Both the position numbers and the translations under genes were made by a program. Below are positions 26,580 to 34,733 of a stretch of 64,000 nt of DNA, piece by piece. Location of the stretch: NCBI GenBank assembly GCA_020351995.1, contig CP070674.1, positions 2,180,667 through 2,244,666 of the forward strand, read 5' to 3'. The notes beneath the pieces were generated by a model. It was given only the letters and a program-made list of their open reading frames with translations, had not been told where the DNA came from and did not search any database. Each line of letters begins with the position of its first letter. The first letter of the stretch is position 1. The stretch comes from Candidatus Zixiibacteriota bacterium. Its GTDB lineage: Bacteria; Zixibacteria; MSB-5A5; GN15; FEB-12.

Positions 26580-27440
26580 ATGATAAATGCTGTTGAGATA
26601 GATGACCGGATCAGCAAATGTCAGAAGATTCTCGACGTTGACCCGAACTCACAGATATTTGCCGCTTTAGCTGAAGCTTACCGGAAAAAAGGAGAATTCG
26701 AAGCGGCCTTTCGAGTGTGCCAAAACGGTCTGCGAATTCACCCCAATTACGGCTCCGCTCACGTAGTTATGGCCAAAATAAATCTCGATCGCGGCCTGTA
26801 CGATTGGGCGGAAATCGAAGCCAAGAAGGCTGCTGACATTGATGGGCGCACGCGAACCATTGAACTCCTTCTCGCTGAAATTTACATCTATAAGGGCGAG
26901 TTCCACGAGGCCATAAAGCTGCTGAGAAAACTCAACGAAGCCGACCCCAATAACGATCAGATTAAAAAATTGCTCGATATTGCTCAAAAGATCCCCGAAG
27001 AGCAGACTGCTCTGGCCGGGAAGGATAAGGTCGATGATGAGAAGGAATCGGACAGCACCGACGGCGTCCAGGTTGCTGATGAATCGGCTTCCAAAAGCAT
27101 CCTTGGCACAAGGGATGTTATTGAGCGGGCGATGAAAACAGGCGGTGTTGAGGGCGCTCTGCTGGTCAATTTTGAAGGGCTGGTTATTGACGCTGAGTGG
27201 AACCTGGCTACGGATCCTTCTCTTTGCAGTGCCACATTGGGGGATGTCAGCAACGTCCTAAGCCAGGACCTGGTAAGAAGTTCATTCGGCAATTTCCAGA
27301 CAGTCCTGATAGAAGCCGGCAATGCGACTTTCTATCTGGTCCGAGTACATAATGGTTTGTTCCTGTTTGTTGTCAATGAGTCAGCTAACCTGGGGACACT
27401 GAGAATGAAGGTAGAAAATTTACTGGACAACTACCAGTAA
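26580..27440 (+). CDS. TPR-Roadblock/LC7 fusion protein
   Basis: This 286-residue protein joins two domains. Residues 5-135 hold TPR repeats ('SQIFAALAEAYRKKGEFEAA', 'SAHVVMAKINLDRGLYDWAE', LLLAEIYIYKGEFHEAIKLL). After an acidic linker, residues about 170-286 look like a Roadblock/LC7 domain ('GVEGALLVNFEGLVIDAEWN', with the final strands and helix ending VENLLDNYQ). Roadblock proteins such as MglB regulate small Ras-like GTPases, and TPRs bind other proteins, so this may be a scaffolded regulator for the MglA-like GTPase encoded two genes downstream. The ATG at 26580 is preferred over an in-frame TTG at 26568. It is the first gene after the strong promoter. Confidence 0.78.
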   Translation: MINAVEIDDRISKCQKILDVDPNSQIFAALAEAYRKKGEFEAAFRVCQNGLRIHPNYGSAHVVMAKINLDRGLYDWAEIEAKKAADIDGRTRTIELLLAEIYIYKGEFHEAIKLLRKLNEADPNNDQIKKLLDIAQKIPEEQTALAGKDKVDDEKESDSTDGVQVADESASKSILGTRDVIERAMKTGGVEGALLVNFEGLVIDAEWNLATDPSLCSATLGDVSNVLSQDLVRSSFGNFQTVLIEAGNATFYLVRVHNGLFLFVVNESANLGTLRMKVENLLDNYQ

Positions 27441-27457
27441 GTAATAAAGGACAGCTT

Positions 27458-28426
27458 ATGGAAATTAGCGGACGCATAGCAAGACAAATACTGCTCTTTT
27501 CGCTATTGGTGCTGACGGTGTCAATGGTAATATTTCCCAAGAAGTACGGTACCATGCTGCCCGAGGCACCGCTGGTGAACGTCGTCTTTGAGCTGGTATT
27601 TTACGGCCTTGTGGTTCATCTACTGAATCGAAAGCTATCGCCTCTGCAGCTGATTTCGTCGGCGGGTCTCTGTCTGATTTATCGATTCGCCCTCGGAGGG
27701 GGGGTTGGACTGCTCATTGTGGCCTTGTATAGTTGGAAATTGAAGACCGCCCTGCTGGCCGGGATGGGAAGTTATCTGCCCGGTATGCTGCTACAGATAG
27801 TCGCGGCGCCGTTTATACTCAAACCAGTTATCGATTCACTGCATAACCCGAGGGCGGCACGCCGGACTCGACCGGCTGCGAGCACGAACGCCAGTGATGC
27901 CACGAGCTCGGTGGCGGTATCCAAAGAAAAAGGATTCAGCAAAACAGTGCCTACGTACGCCACCGAAAGTCCCGCCGCGTCCGGCCGGACAGCGCAAACA
28001 GGAACCTCATCATCCGCAGTCTCCGATGGAAACGGATTTGAGCGGGCCACGCGCTACATTGGCGAGGATGGTTCTGTGCTTGTTGCGGCCGTGGTGGATA
28101 AGGAAGGCCTCTTACTGGGGAATTTCAGTCGCCGCGGAGTGGATGCCGAGGAATGGGCTCCTTTTGCGCTGACTCTGGTCGAACAAAACGAGCAAGTGGT
28201 CTCAAAGTTGGCGTGTGATGCGCCTGAGAAAATTGACATCCTTTTCGATAATAAGAGAATTGTGGTCGCCTGCGAAAAAGCTTACTCCCTGATGGTAGTG
28301 AGCGAACGGGCCACCGACGATGTGCTTAACATTAGAATAAATCAGGGACTGGAAATCATTAGAAAATACGTGGTTGAACGATACAGCGATAAGCTTATCG
28401 GGAACGCGGAGAAGGCTTATGTATGA
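27458..28426 (+). CDS. Membrane-anchored Roadblock/LC7-like protein
   Basis: This 322-residue protein has about four membrane spans in residues 8-125 (for example 'QILLFSLLVLTVSMVIF' and 'LLAGMGSYLPGMLLQIVAAP'), a Ser/Thr/Ala-rich linker, and a cytoplasmic C-terminal domain (about 195-310). That domain has the Roadblock pattern: 'GSVLVAAVVDKEGLLLGNF' as the first strands, then 'RIVVACEKAYSLMVVSER' and a final helix. The Roadblock call is by pattern and is weaker than for its neighbours. It overlaps the next Roadblock gene by eight bases. It could place GTPase regulation at the membrane, for example at the pilus base. Confidence 0.65.
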   Translation: MEISGRIARQILLFSLLVLTVSMVIFPKKYGTMLPEAPLVNVVFELVFYGLVVHLLNRKLSPLQLISSAGLCLIYRFALGGGVGLLIVALYSWKLKTALLAGMGSYLPGMLLQIVAAPFILKPVIDSLHNPRAARRTRPAASTNASDATSSVAVSKEKGFSKTVPTYATESPAASGRTAQTGTSSSAVSDGNGFERATRYIGEDGSVLVAAVVDKEGLLLGNFSRRGVDAEEWAPFALTLVEQNEQVVSKLACDAPEKIDILFDNKRIVVACEKAYSLMVVSERATDDVLNIRINQGLEIIRKYVVERYSDKLIGNAEKAYV

Positions 28427-28760
28427 CGTGTTAGACGATTTGAACAAAACAACCGGTGTGACCGGGTCTATGGTGGTAGGCAATGACGGTATTGTCATTG
28501 CTGCCAATCTGGATGAATCGTTTGAGGGCGAGGCGATCGGAGCTCTGGCAGCGTCAATAACGACCAACATTCAGAAATCTCTCGATCGGCTCAAATCTAC
28601 GCCGCTCAAGCAAGTCACAATTGAGGCTGAGCAGGGAAAACTGTTCTTCACGGACGCGGGGCTCGGCATATTGGTCGTCACAACGGAGAAACAGGTGAAC
28701 ATAGGGTTGATTCGCCTGGAAATCAAAAACGCAATAAGCAAGATTAAACTGGCAGGATAA
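28419..28760 (+). CDS. Roadblock/LC7-domain protein
   Basis: This 113-residue protein is a stand-alone Roadblock/LC7 domain: 'GVTGSMVVGNDGIVIAANLD' gives the first strands, 'LKQVTIEAEQGKLFFTDAG' and LGILVVTTEKQVNIGLIRLE the later ones. Its size and layout match MglB-type proteins, which act as GTPase-activating proteins or scaffolds for MglA. The ATG at 28419 overlaps the upstream stop and follows GGAGAAGG; a longer in-frame start at 28374 lies inside the previous gene. It lies 30 bases before the MglA-like gene and is one of two MglB candidates. Confidence 0.85.
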   Translation: MYDVLDDLNKTTGVTGSMVVGNDGIVIAANLDESFEGEAIGALAASITTNIQKSLDRLKSTPLKQVTIEAEQGKLFFTDAGLGILVVTTEKQVNIGLIRLEIKNAISKIKLAG

Positions 28761-28790
28761 CAAATCTTCTTCATACGGGATTCTTAAAGT

Positions 28791-29933
28791 ATGGTATCAA
28801 TAAATTACTCGTCACGGGAGGTCTGCTGCAAAATTGTGTACTACGGGCCAGGTCTGTCCGGAAAGACAACTAACCTGTTGTATGTTCATTCGAAGGTTCC
28901 GTCGGACACGCGTGGCAAAATGATATCTCTGGCAACCGAGGCGGATCGTACTCTGTATTTTGACTTTCTGCCAATCAATATAGGAACCATTAACGGCTTC
29001 GCCGCCAAGTTCCAGCTGTATACTGTGCCGGGCCAGGTATATTACAACGCTACCCGAAAGCTGGTCTTGCGAGGTGTCGACGGAGTGGTGTTTGTAGCCG
29101 ATAGCCAGCCCGACAAAATGGAGGAAAATATCGAGTCGTTGATAAACCTCGAAGAGAACCTTCGGGAATATGGGTACGATATCAGCGATCTTCCTATGGT
29201 GATTCAGTATAATAAACGAGACCTTCCAGGGGTCCTTCCAATTGAGACCCTCAACGCGAAATTGAACACACGGGGACTCCCGCACTTCGGGGCATCGGCC
29301 ACCCTCGGCAATGGCGTCTTTGATACGCTCAAACTAATCATTAAGTTGGTCCTGGAGAAGGCCAAGCGGAGCGCCTCCGATCGTGCCCAGCCCAGTGTAA
29401 ATCTCGCGCCGGGGTCGGCCGCTGAACCGGCAACACCCGCTCCGCCCGCGACTCCGGCTCCTCAGGTCGCTTCCACCGACGAACCTGAGCCTGAACCTGA
29501 ACCCATGGCTCCGTATCCCGAGCCCGCACCGGAAGAATCCGTTCCCGCCGCCCCGTCTACTGTCGACCCCGTGACATCCGAGGTCAAGGATGATGACACT
29601 GGCCGACTGCCAGGCCGGGCGACGCAGCCGGTGTCGGTTGGTGTTGGGGCACCTTCAGCTGAGGCAACTTCGACAGATCCGGAGCCGACTACGTATCGTC
29701 CCTATCCGGGCTCAGAGGAAGGCCCTCAGGACTTCGAGAAAAAAGTATCCTCGGCAAATTTCACTCCGAAGAAGATGGAAGAACCAGATGACGACGATTC
29801 TGTCTCGAACAGGATTCGTTCCAGCTCCGGCGGTGATGCCGATGTGTCCAGACCCGCTATGGCTCCTTCACTGAAAAAGCGGGGCGATAATAAGAAGCGT
29901 GGTTTCATTAAACGTTTGTTTGGTATCAAATAG
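28791..29933 (+). CDS. mglA: MglA-like small GTPase with long Pro/Glu-rich C-terminal extension
   Basis: The N-terminal 195 residues form an MglA-type Ras-like GTPase: P-loop GPGLSGKTT (Lys25, Thr26), the switch region with TEADRTLYFDF, the switch-II segment TVPGQVYYNATRK carrying the catalytic Gln, the base-recognition motif QYNKRDLP, and GASA. MglA sets cell polarity and directs type IV pili or gliding machinery. The family is normally about 195 residues; here a further 185 follow. That part is low-complexity, rich in Pro, Ala and Glu, and ends in a basic amphipathic tail (KKRGDNKKRGFIKRLFGIK) that could bind membrane or an effector. It lies between two Roadblock genes and upstream of pilB-pilT-pilC. 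Confidence 0.88.
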   Translation: MVSINYSSREVCCKIVYYGPGLSGKTTNLLYVHSKVPSDTRGKMISLATEADRTLYFDFLPINIGTINGFAAKFQLYTVPGQVYYNATRKLVLRGVDGVVFVADSQPDKMEENIESLINLEENLREYGYDISDLPMVIQYNKRDLPGVLPIETLNAKLNTRGLPHFGASATLGNGVFDTLKLIIKLVLEKAKRSASDRAQPSVNLAPGSAAEPATPAPPATPAPQVASTDEPEPEPEPMAPYPEPAPEESVPAAPSTVDPVTSEVKDDDTGRLPGRATQPVSVGVGAPSAEATSTDPEPTTYRPYPGSEEGPQDFEKKVSSANFTPKKMEEPDDDDSVSNRIRSSSGGDADVSRPAMAPSLKKRGDNKKRGFIKRLFGIK

Positions 29934-29950
29934 TCATCCAGGAGGCATAA

Positions 29951-30442
29951 ATGGCTGACGATAGTCTGATAATCTATGAAGAGGAAATTAACCAGATCGA
30001 CTCGTTGATTTCGAAAATGCTCAAAGGCGCCGAGGCCAAATGTGCGCTCTTGGTCGATAAGGATGGACACCTGATCACCCGCCAGGGCTTCACCCACTCC
30101 TTAGATACAACCGCTCTGGCCGCTCTGCTGGCTGGGTCATTCGCCTCGACCAAAGAAATCGCACGACTTGTTGGCGAACCGGAATTCTCCGTTCTCTTTC
30201 ACCAGGGCAAAAAGGACCATATCCATATGTCGCTGGTGGGAGATCGCTCTATCCTTGTGGTCATCTTTGACGACCGTACAACCATCGGGATGGTCCGCCT
30301 TTACGCCAAGGAGACCGCGATAGAACTGGGGAAGATCTTCGAGAAGATTAAGGAGCAGTCGTTCGACAAAAGCAAGGCCGGTATTACAAATGATTTTGCC
30401 AGCCAGGCCGAAGACAAACTCGACGACATTTTCCAGGATTAG
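29951..30442 (+). CDS. Roadblock/LC7-domain protein (MglB-like)
   Basis: This 163-residue protein is an MglB-like Roadblock domain with a longer C-terminal helix. The first strands are 'AKCALLVDKDGHLITRQGF', the dimer helix contains 'TTALAALLAGSFASTKEIAR', and 'HIHMSLVGDRSILVVIFDD' gives the central strands. AGGAGG precedes the ATG, and it starts 17 bases after the MglA-like gene, the usual mglA-mglB neighbourhood, so it is the best candidate for the true MglB GTPase-activating protein. The acidic tail (AEDKLDDIFQD) is unusual. pilB follows after 68 bases. Confidence 0.87.
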   Translation: MADDSLIIYEEEINQIDSLISKMLKGAEAKCALLVDKDGHLITRQGFTHSLDTTALAALLAGSFASTKEIARLVGEPEFSVLFHQGKKDHIHMSLVGDRSILVVIFDDRTTIGMVRLYAKETAIELGKIFEKIKEQSFDKSKAGITNDFASQAEDKLDDIFQD

Positions 30443-30510
30443 AGCAACATACCGTTAGTTAAACATTGGCGCAGGGAAAATCCTGTGTCTTACTTCGAGT
30501 TTCGAGTGTT

Positions 30511-32211
30511 ATGTCCACTGAACTAAGCGCGATGTTGGTCAAGGCCGGCAAAATTACGCCGGAACAGGCGGAACAGGCCCTGGCCTTGACAAAAGAAAAA
30601 GGAGAGAAGTTTGAAGCTGCACTGGTCAAAGTCGGTGCCGCTGACTCCGAGGACGATATCGCCAAGTTTATAGGCAAACATCTCAAGATCGGTGCCCTGA
30701 GGCTCAGCGATGTCGAACTCAATCCCGATATCGTTAAGCTCATCCCCCTCGATATAGCCCGCAAGTTCAAGGTCGTCGCTGTATCCAAGCTCAACAAAAC
30801 CCTGCTGGTGGCCATCAGCGACCCTAATAACATTTATGTTCTGGATGCCATAAAGTTCATTACCGGGTGCACCGTGCAACCGGTCATCTCGCCTGAGAAG
30901 GCTATCGAGAAGGCCATCGAGACCTACTACAAAGACGCCGACGGCCTTTCGGAACTGGTCAAAGGTCTCGAAGCGGACTCGGATCTCGAGGTGGTTTCCG
31001 ACGAAGAAGCGCCGAGCGAATCCGATCTGTTGTCCCAGATTCAGGACAAGCCGCTGGTTAAACTGGTTGACTCTATTATCGCCGATGCTATTCGGATGGG
31101 TGCCTCCGACATTCACTTCGAAATGTACGAAAAGCGGATCCGCGTGCGCTACCGGGTGGACGGTGATCTCCGTGAAATGGCCCCGCTGCCGTTTAAGTAC
31201 CGGGCGGCAATCGTGTCGAGAATTAAGATTATGGCCGAGCTCGATATCTCCGAGCGCCGCCTCCCTCAGGACGGCCGTATCAAGATCAAGATAGCCGGGC
31301 GCACCGTTGACCTCCGTGTCTCGGTTCTGCCCACTATATTCGGTGAAAAGGTCGTTATGCGTATCCTGGATCCCATGGCCCTTATGGTCGATATGACCAA
31401 GCTGGGGTTCAGGGAAGAGGACCTCAAGAAATTCCACGAGAAGATCCACCTGCCCTACGGCATTATCCTCGTAACCGGCCCCACCGGTTCCGGTAAAACG
31501 ACTACTCTATACTCGGCCCTCAAACAAATCAATACGGTCGATGTCAATATCATGACTGCCGAGGATCCGGTCGAGTTCAACTTCGACGGTATCAATCAGG
31601 TAGCCGTCAAGTCGGATATAGGCCTGACCTTCGCCGCATCGCTCCGGTCCTTCTTGCGTCAGGACCCTGATATCATAATGGTCGGTGAGGTTCGTGACGG
31701 CGAGACGGCCGAAATCGCCATCCGAGCAGCCCTGACCGGACACCTGGTCTTCTCGACCCTGCATACCAACGACGCCCCATCATCGATTAACCGCTTGATT
31801 GATATGGGCGTACCTTATTATCTGGTGGCCTCGGCCACCAAGCTGATTATGGCCCAGCGTATGATGCGCAAGATTTGTCCGAGCTGCAAGGAAGAGATCA
31901 ACCTTACTCAGGAGCAGGTCGAGGGTTTGAACGTACCAAAAGAGTTGCTGCGCAATATTAGAGCTTTTCGGGGTGTCGGGTGCAGCGACTGCAACAATAC
32001 CGGTCTCGCCGGTCGGACCGGTATATACGAGGTTATGCCCATAACCAAGGATATCGAGTCCCTCATACTGTCACAGGCCAACGATTCGGAAATCCGGGAC
32101 GTAGCCCTCAAACAGGGCATGTTCAGTCTGCGGATGGCCGCCGTCGAAAAAATGAAGAATGGCGTGGTATCCATAGACGAAGTGTTCTCGGTAACCTCAG
32201 CCAACCTCTAA
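30511..32211 (+). CDS. pilB: Type IV pilus extension ATPase PilB
   Basis: This 566-residue hexameric ATPase powers pilin polymerisation. The N-terminal T2SSE/MshEN domain (about 1-150) is followed by the linker and the ATPase core. Walker A GPTGSGKT is at residues 323-330, the Asp box reads TAEDPVEF, Walker B is DPDIIMVGEVRD and the His box is LVFSTLHTND. The four zinc cysteines, C456, C459, C491 and C494, are present, as usual for PilB and GspE. In-frame sequence begins at 30466, but the ATG at 30511 gives the family N-terminus. The gene lies in the mglA array and upstream of pilT and pilC. Confidence 0.93.
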   Translation: MSTELSAMLVKAGKITPEQAEQALALTKEKGEKFEAALVKVGAADSEDDIAKFIGKHLKIGALRLSDVELNPDIVKLIPLDIARKFKVVAVSKLNKTLLVAISDPNNIYVLDAIKFITGCTVQPVISPEKAIEKAIETYYKDADGLSELVKGLEADSDLEVVSDEEAPSESDLLSQIQDKPLVKLVDSIIADAIRMGASDIHFEMYEKRIRVRYRVDGDLREMAPLPFKYRAAIVSRIKIMAELDISERRLPQDGRIKIKIAGRTVDLRVSVLPTIFGEKVVMRILDPMALMVDMTKLGFREEDLKKFHEKIHLPYGIILVTGPTGSGKTTTLYSALKQINTVDVNIMTAEDPVEFNFDGINQVAVKSDIGLTFAASLRSFLRQDPDIIMVGEVRDGETAEIAIRAALTGHLVFSTLHTNDAPSSINRLIDMGVPYYLVASATKLIMAQRMMRKICPSCKEEINLTQEQVEGLNVPKELLRNIRAFRGVGCSDCNNTGLAGRTGIYEVMPITKDIESLILSQANDSEIRDVALKQGMFSLRMAAVEKMKNGVVSIDEVFSVTSANL

Positions 32212-32249
32212 GCCCTTCCCAAATAAATGCCTTGTAGTTCAAGGGCTTA
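32209..32249. repeat. Perfect nine-base inverted repeat overlapping the pilB stop
   Basis: TAAGCCCTT (32209-32217, containing the stop codon) and AAGGGCTTA (32241-32249) are separated by 23 bases. There is no T-run, so it is not a standard terminator; it may stabilise or process the mRNA between pilB and pilT. Confidence 0.45.
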
Positions 32250-32361
32250 CCCCTCGATTTTACCCGAATTTCTTTCAAGATTCTACGGCATTTTCCGATA
32301 ATAATACAAAACGGCGGTTTTAAGCCGGCTCGGGAAAAAATACATATTCTGGAGATAGTCT

Positions 32362-33438
32362 ATGGTATCCCTGCGTGAACTGTTAGAGCAGATGGTTAAG
32401 ATGGGAGCCTCGGATCTGCATCTAACTGTCGGTTCTCCTCCGGTCGTGAGGGTCGATGGCAAGCTTCAACGTCTCAACTATGACATTCTCACCAGTGAGC
32501 AAACCAAAAAGCTTTCCTATTCGATGTTGAATGAAAAGCAGAAACAGAAATTCGAACAAAATTCAGAACTTGACTTCTCGTTTGGTATCGAGCAGATGAG
32601 TCGCTTCCGCTGCAATATGTTTATGCAGCGCGGTAATGTCGCCGTTGCCCTTCGCCAGATACCGTACAAGATCATGTCATTCGAGGAACTGGGTCTGCCC
32701 AAGGTTGTGGCCGATTTCGCGAAGCTTCCGCGCGGATTGGTACTGGTAACGGGTCCGACTGGTTCCGGTAAATCAACCACCCTGGCATCGGTCATAGATA
32801 AAATCAATCGCGAACGCCCGGTTCACATCATCACTGTCGAGGACCCCATTGAGTACCTGCACCGGCATCAGCAGGCACTGATAAATCAGCGCGAGGTATA
32901 TTCTGACACACCCACTTTCGCATCGGCTCTCAAGTATGCTTTGCGTGAGGATCCGGATGTTGTTCTGATCGGCGAGATGCGCGACCTGGAAACAATCGAA
33001 TCAGCTCTGTCTATATCCGAAACGGGCCACTTGGCTTTTGCTACTCTGCACACTAACTCGGCGTCCGAGTCAATCAACCGAATTATTGACGCTTTTCCGA
33101 CTAACCAGCAGGAACAGATACGGATCTCGTTATCCTTCACGCTGCAGGCGATTATCTCGCAGACACTGATTCCCAAGATCGGTGGCGGCCGGGTTCTGGC
33201 AATGGAAATTCTCGTGGTTACCCCGGCTATTCGGGCCCTGGTCAGGGACGACAAGGTCCACCAGATATATTCCATGATTCAGTCGGGTCAGAAATTCGGG
33301 ATGAAGACTATGAATCAGTCTCTCTCAGAACTGTATTTGACAGGTAAGATCACTATAAATGATGCTATGAGCTACAGTCATAATCCTCAGGAGTTAAGCG
33401 AATCGTTGTCAAAACAAAAGAACCCAGCTTTAGCATAG
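32362..33438 (+). CDS. pilT: Type IV pilus retraction ATPase PilT
   Basis: This 358-residue ATPase drives pilus disassembly and twitching. It has the short PilT N-terminal PAS-like domain ('MGASDLHLTVGSPPVVRVDG') and Walker A GPTGSGKS (131-138). The core also has VEDPIEYLH, Walker B DPDVVLIGEMRD, the His box LAFATLHTNSA, and the PilT-specific C-terminal AIRALVRDDKVHQIYSMIQ. It lacks the zinc cysteines of PilB, as expected. GGAGA lies before the ATG. The order pilB-pilT-pilC is the classic pilus motor cluster. Confidence 0.95.
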   Translation: MVSLRELLEQMVKMGASDLHLTVGSPPVVRVDGKLQRLNYDILTSEQTKKLSYSMLNEKQKQKFEQNSELDFSFGIEQMSRFRCNMFMQRGNVAVALRQIPYKIMSFEELGLPKVVADFAKLPRGLVLVTGPTGSGKSTTLASVIDKINRERPVHIITVEDPIEYLHRHQQALINQREVYSDTPTFASALKYALREDPDVVLIGEMRDLETIESALSISETGHLAFATLHTNSASESINRIIDAFPTNQQEQIRISLSFTLQAIISQTLIPKIGGGRVLAMEILVVTPAIRALVRDDKVHQIYSMIQSGQKFGMKTMNQSLSELYLTGKITINDAMSYSHNPQELSESLSKQKNPALA

Positions 33439-33467
33439 CGAAGCTGTTTTTGAGAAAGGATTGAGTA

Positions 33468-34664
33468 GTGCCAGTTTTTGAATATAAAGGAAAGACCCTT
33501 GCCGGTGCCGCTGTAAAAGGCGAGCTCAAGGCTAATAGTCGAGCCGACCTGGAAAGGGTACTCCGGCAAAATCGGATCATGGTGACTTCGATCACCAAGA
33601 AAGCTCCGGAGATCACTATCAAAATCGGCACCGGCATCAAGCGAATAGAAGTATCCCGCTTCACACGACAGTTCGCTACCATGATCGGCGCTGGACTTCC
33701 GATGGTGCAGTGTCTGGATATTCTCGCTACCCAGATGGAAAACAAGGAACTGGCCAAGATAGTACAGCAGGTAAAGGACGGTGTGCAGGGGGGTGCCACG
33801 CTGTCGGAAGCGCTGGCTCGCCATCCGAAAATCTTCGACCCGCTCTACACCAACATGGTCGAAGCCGGTGAGGTAGGCGGTGCCCTGGATGCCATCCTCA
33901 ATCGTCTGGCCGTGTACCGCGAAAAGGCCGATCAGCTGATTCGAAAGGTCAAGGGTGCTATGGTCTATCCGTCGGTTATTGTCGTCGTGGCCGCTGCCGT
34001 GACGGTAGGTATGTTGACCTTTATTGTTCCGGTATTCGCCAAGATGTTCGGCGGCGTCGGAGCTGAACTGCCAAAACCGACCCAGGTCGTCTTGAGTATA
34101 TCCAACTTCCTGAAGGCCAACTTCGTCGTCCTGTTCTTCACAACGATCGGTGCCCTTGCCGCCCTGATCTGGTGGAAACGAACCCCGAACGGTGCTCTAT
34201 ACTGGGATAAATTCCTGCTGGCTTCGCCGGTGCTGGGAAACCTTGTACGGAAATCCTCAATCGCCCGTTTTTCCCGCACTCTTGCCACCCTGCTGGCATC
34301 GGGTGTGTCGATTCTCGAGGCGCTCGAAATTACAGGAAAAGCGGCCGGTAACCTGGTCGTCGCAAACGCTATCAAGAAATCCGTGCTGGCTATCGCCGAG
34401 GGTGACACTATTACCGGACCCCTCAAAGAAACCGGTGTCTTCCCGCCCATGGTTACCCAGATGATCGCAGTGGGTGAAAAGACCGGTGGCTTGGATGAAA
34501 TGTTAAGCAAGATCGCTGATTTCTACGATGAAGAGGTGGATGAAGCCGTTTCGGCGCTGACTTCGATCATTGAACCGGTTATCATCGTTTTTATGGGTGT
34601 CATCATCGGTGGTATCTTGATTGCCATGTACCTGCCGATGTTCGACATCATAGGCAAGATCTGA
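33468..34664 (+). CDS. pilC: Type IV pilus inner-membrane platform protein PilC
   Basis: This 398-residue protein forms the membrane platform that PilB and PilT act on. It has two repeated T2SSF domains: 'FTRQFATMIGAGLPMVQCLD' in the first and 'FSRTLATLLASGVSILEALE' in the second. Three main membrane segments lie near residues 170, 220 and 375 ('VIIVFMGVIIGGILIAMYLP'). The start is GTG, six to eight bases after GAAAGGA. It ends before a strong hairpin at 34707, which may end this transcription unit. Confidence 0.95.
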   Translation: MPVFEYKGKTLAGAAVKGELKANSRADLERVLRQNRIMVTSITKKAPEITIKIGTGIKRIEVSRFTRQFATMIGAGLPMVQCLDILATQMENKELAKIVQQVKDGVQGGATLSEALARHPKIFDPLYTNMVEAGEVGGALDAILNRLAVYREKADQLIRKVKGAMVYPSVIVVVAAAVTVGMLTFIVPVFAKMFGGVGAELPKPTQVVLSISNFLKANFVVLFFTTIGALAALIWWKRTPNGALYWDKFLLASPVLGNLVRKSSIARFSRTLATLLASGVSILEALEITGKAAGNLVVANAIKKSVLAIAEGDTITGPLKETGVFPPMVTQMIAVGEKTGGLDEMLSKIADFYDEEVDEAVSALTSIIEPVIIVFMGVIIGGILIAMYLPMFDIIGKI

Positions 34665-34706
34665 CGCATCGCAACCAGGTGTGTTCGAAAAGACTTTTCC
34701 AAATGT

Positions 34707-34733
34707 ACGGCGCCGGGGGGCGCCGTTACTTTT
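34707..34733 (+). terminator. GC-rich hairpin abutting the next start codon
   Basis: ACGGCGCC (34707-34714) and GGCGCCGT (34719-34726) form a perfect eight-base stem with a GGGG loop, followed by TACTTTT and then immediately the ATG of the kinase gene. It could be a terminator for pilC or an attenuator or translational control hairpin for the kinase. Confidence 0.55.

Noticed and set aside
30523-31449. Long antisense frame over pilB
   Set aside because: pilB is certain on the other strand, and the antisense product resembles no protein.
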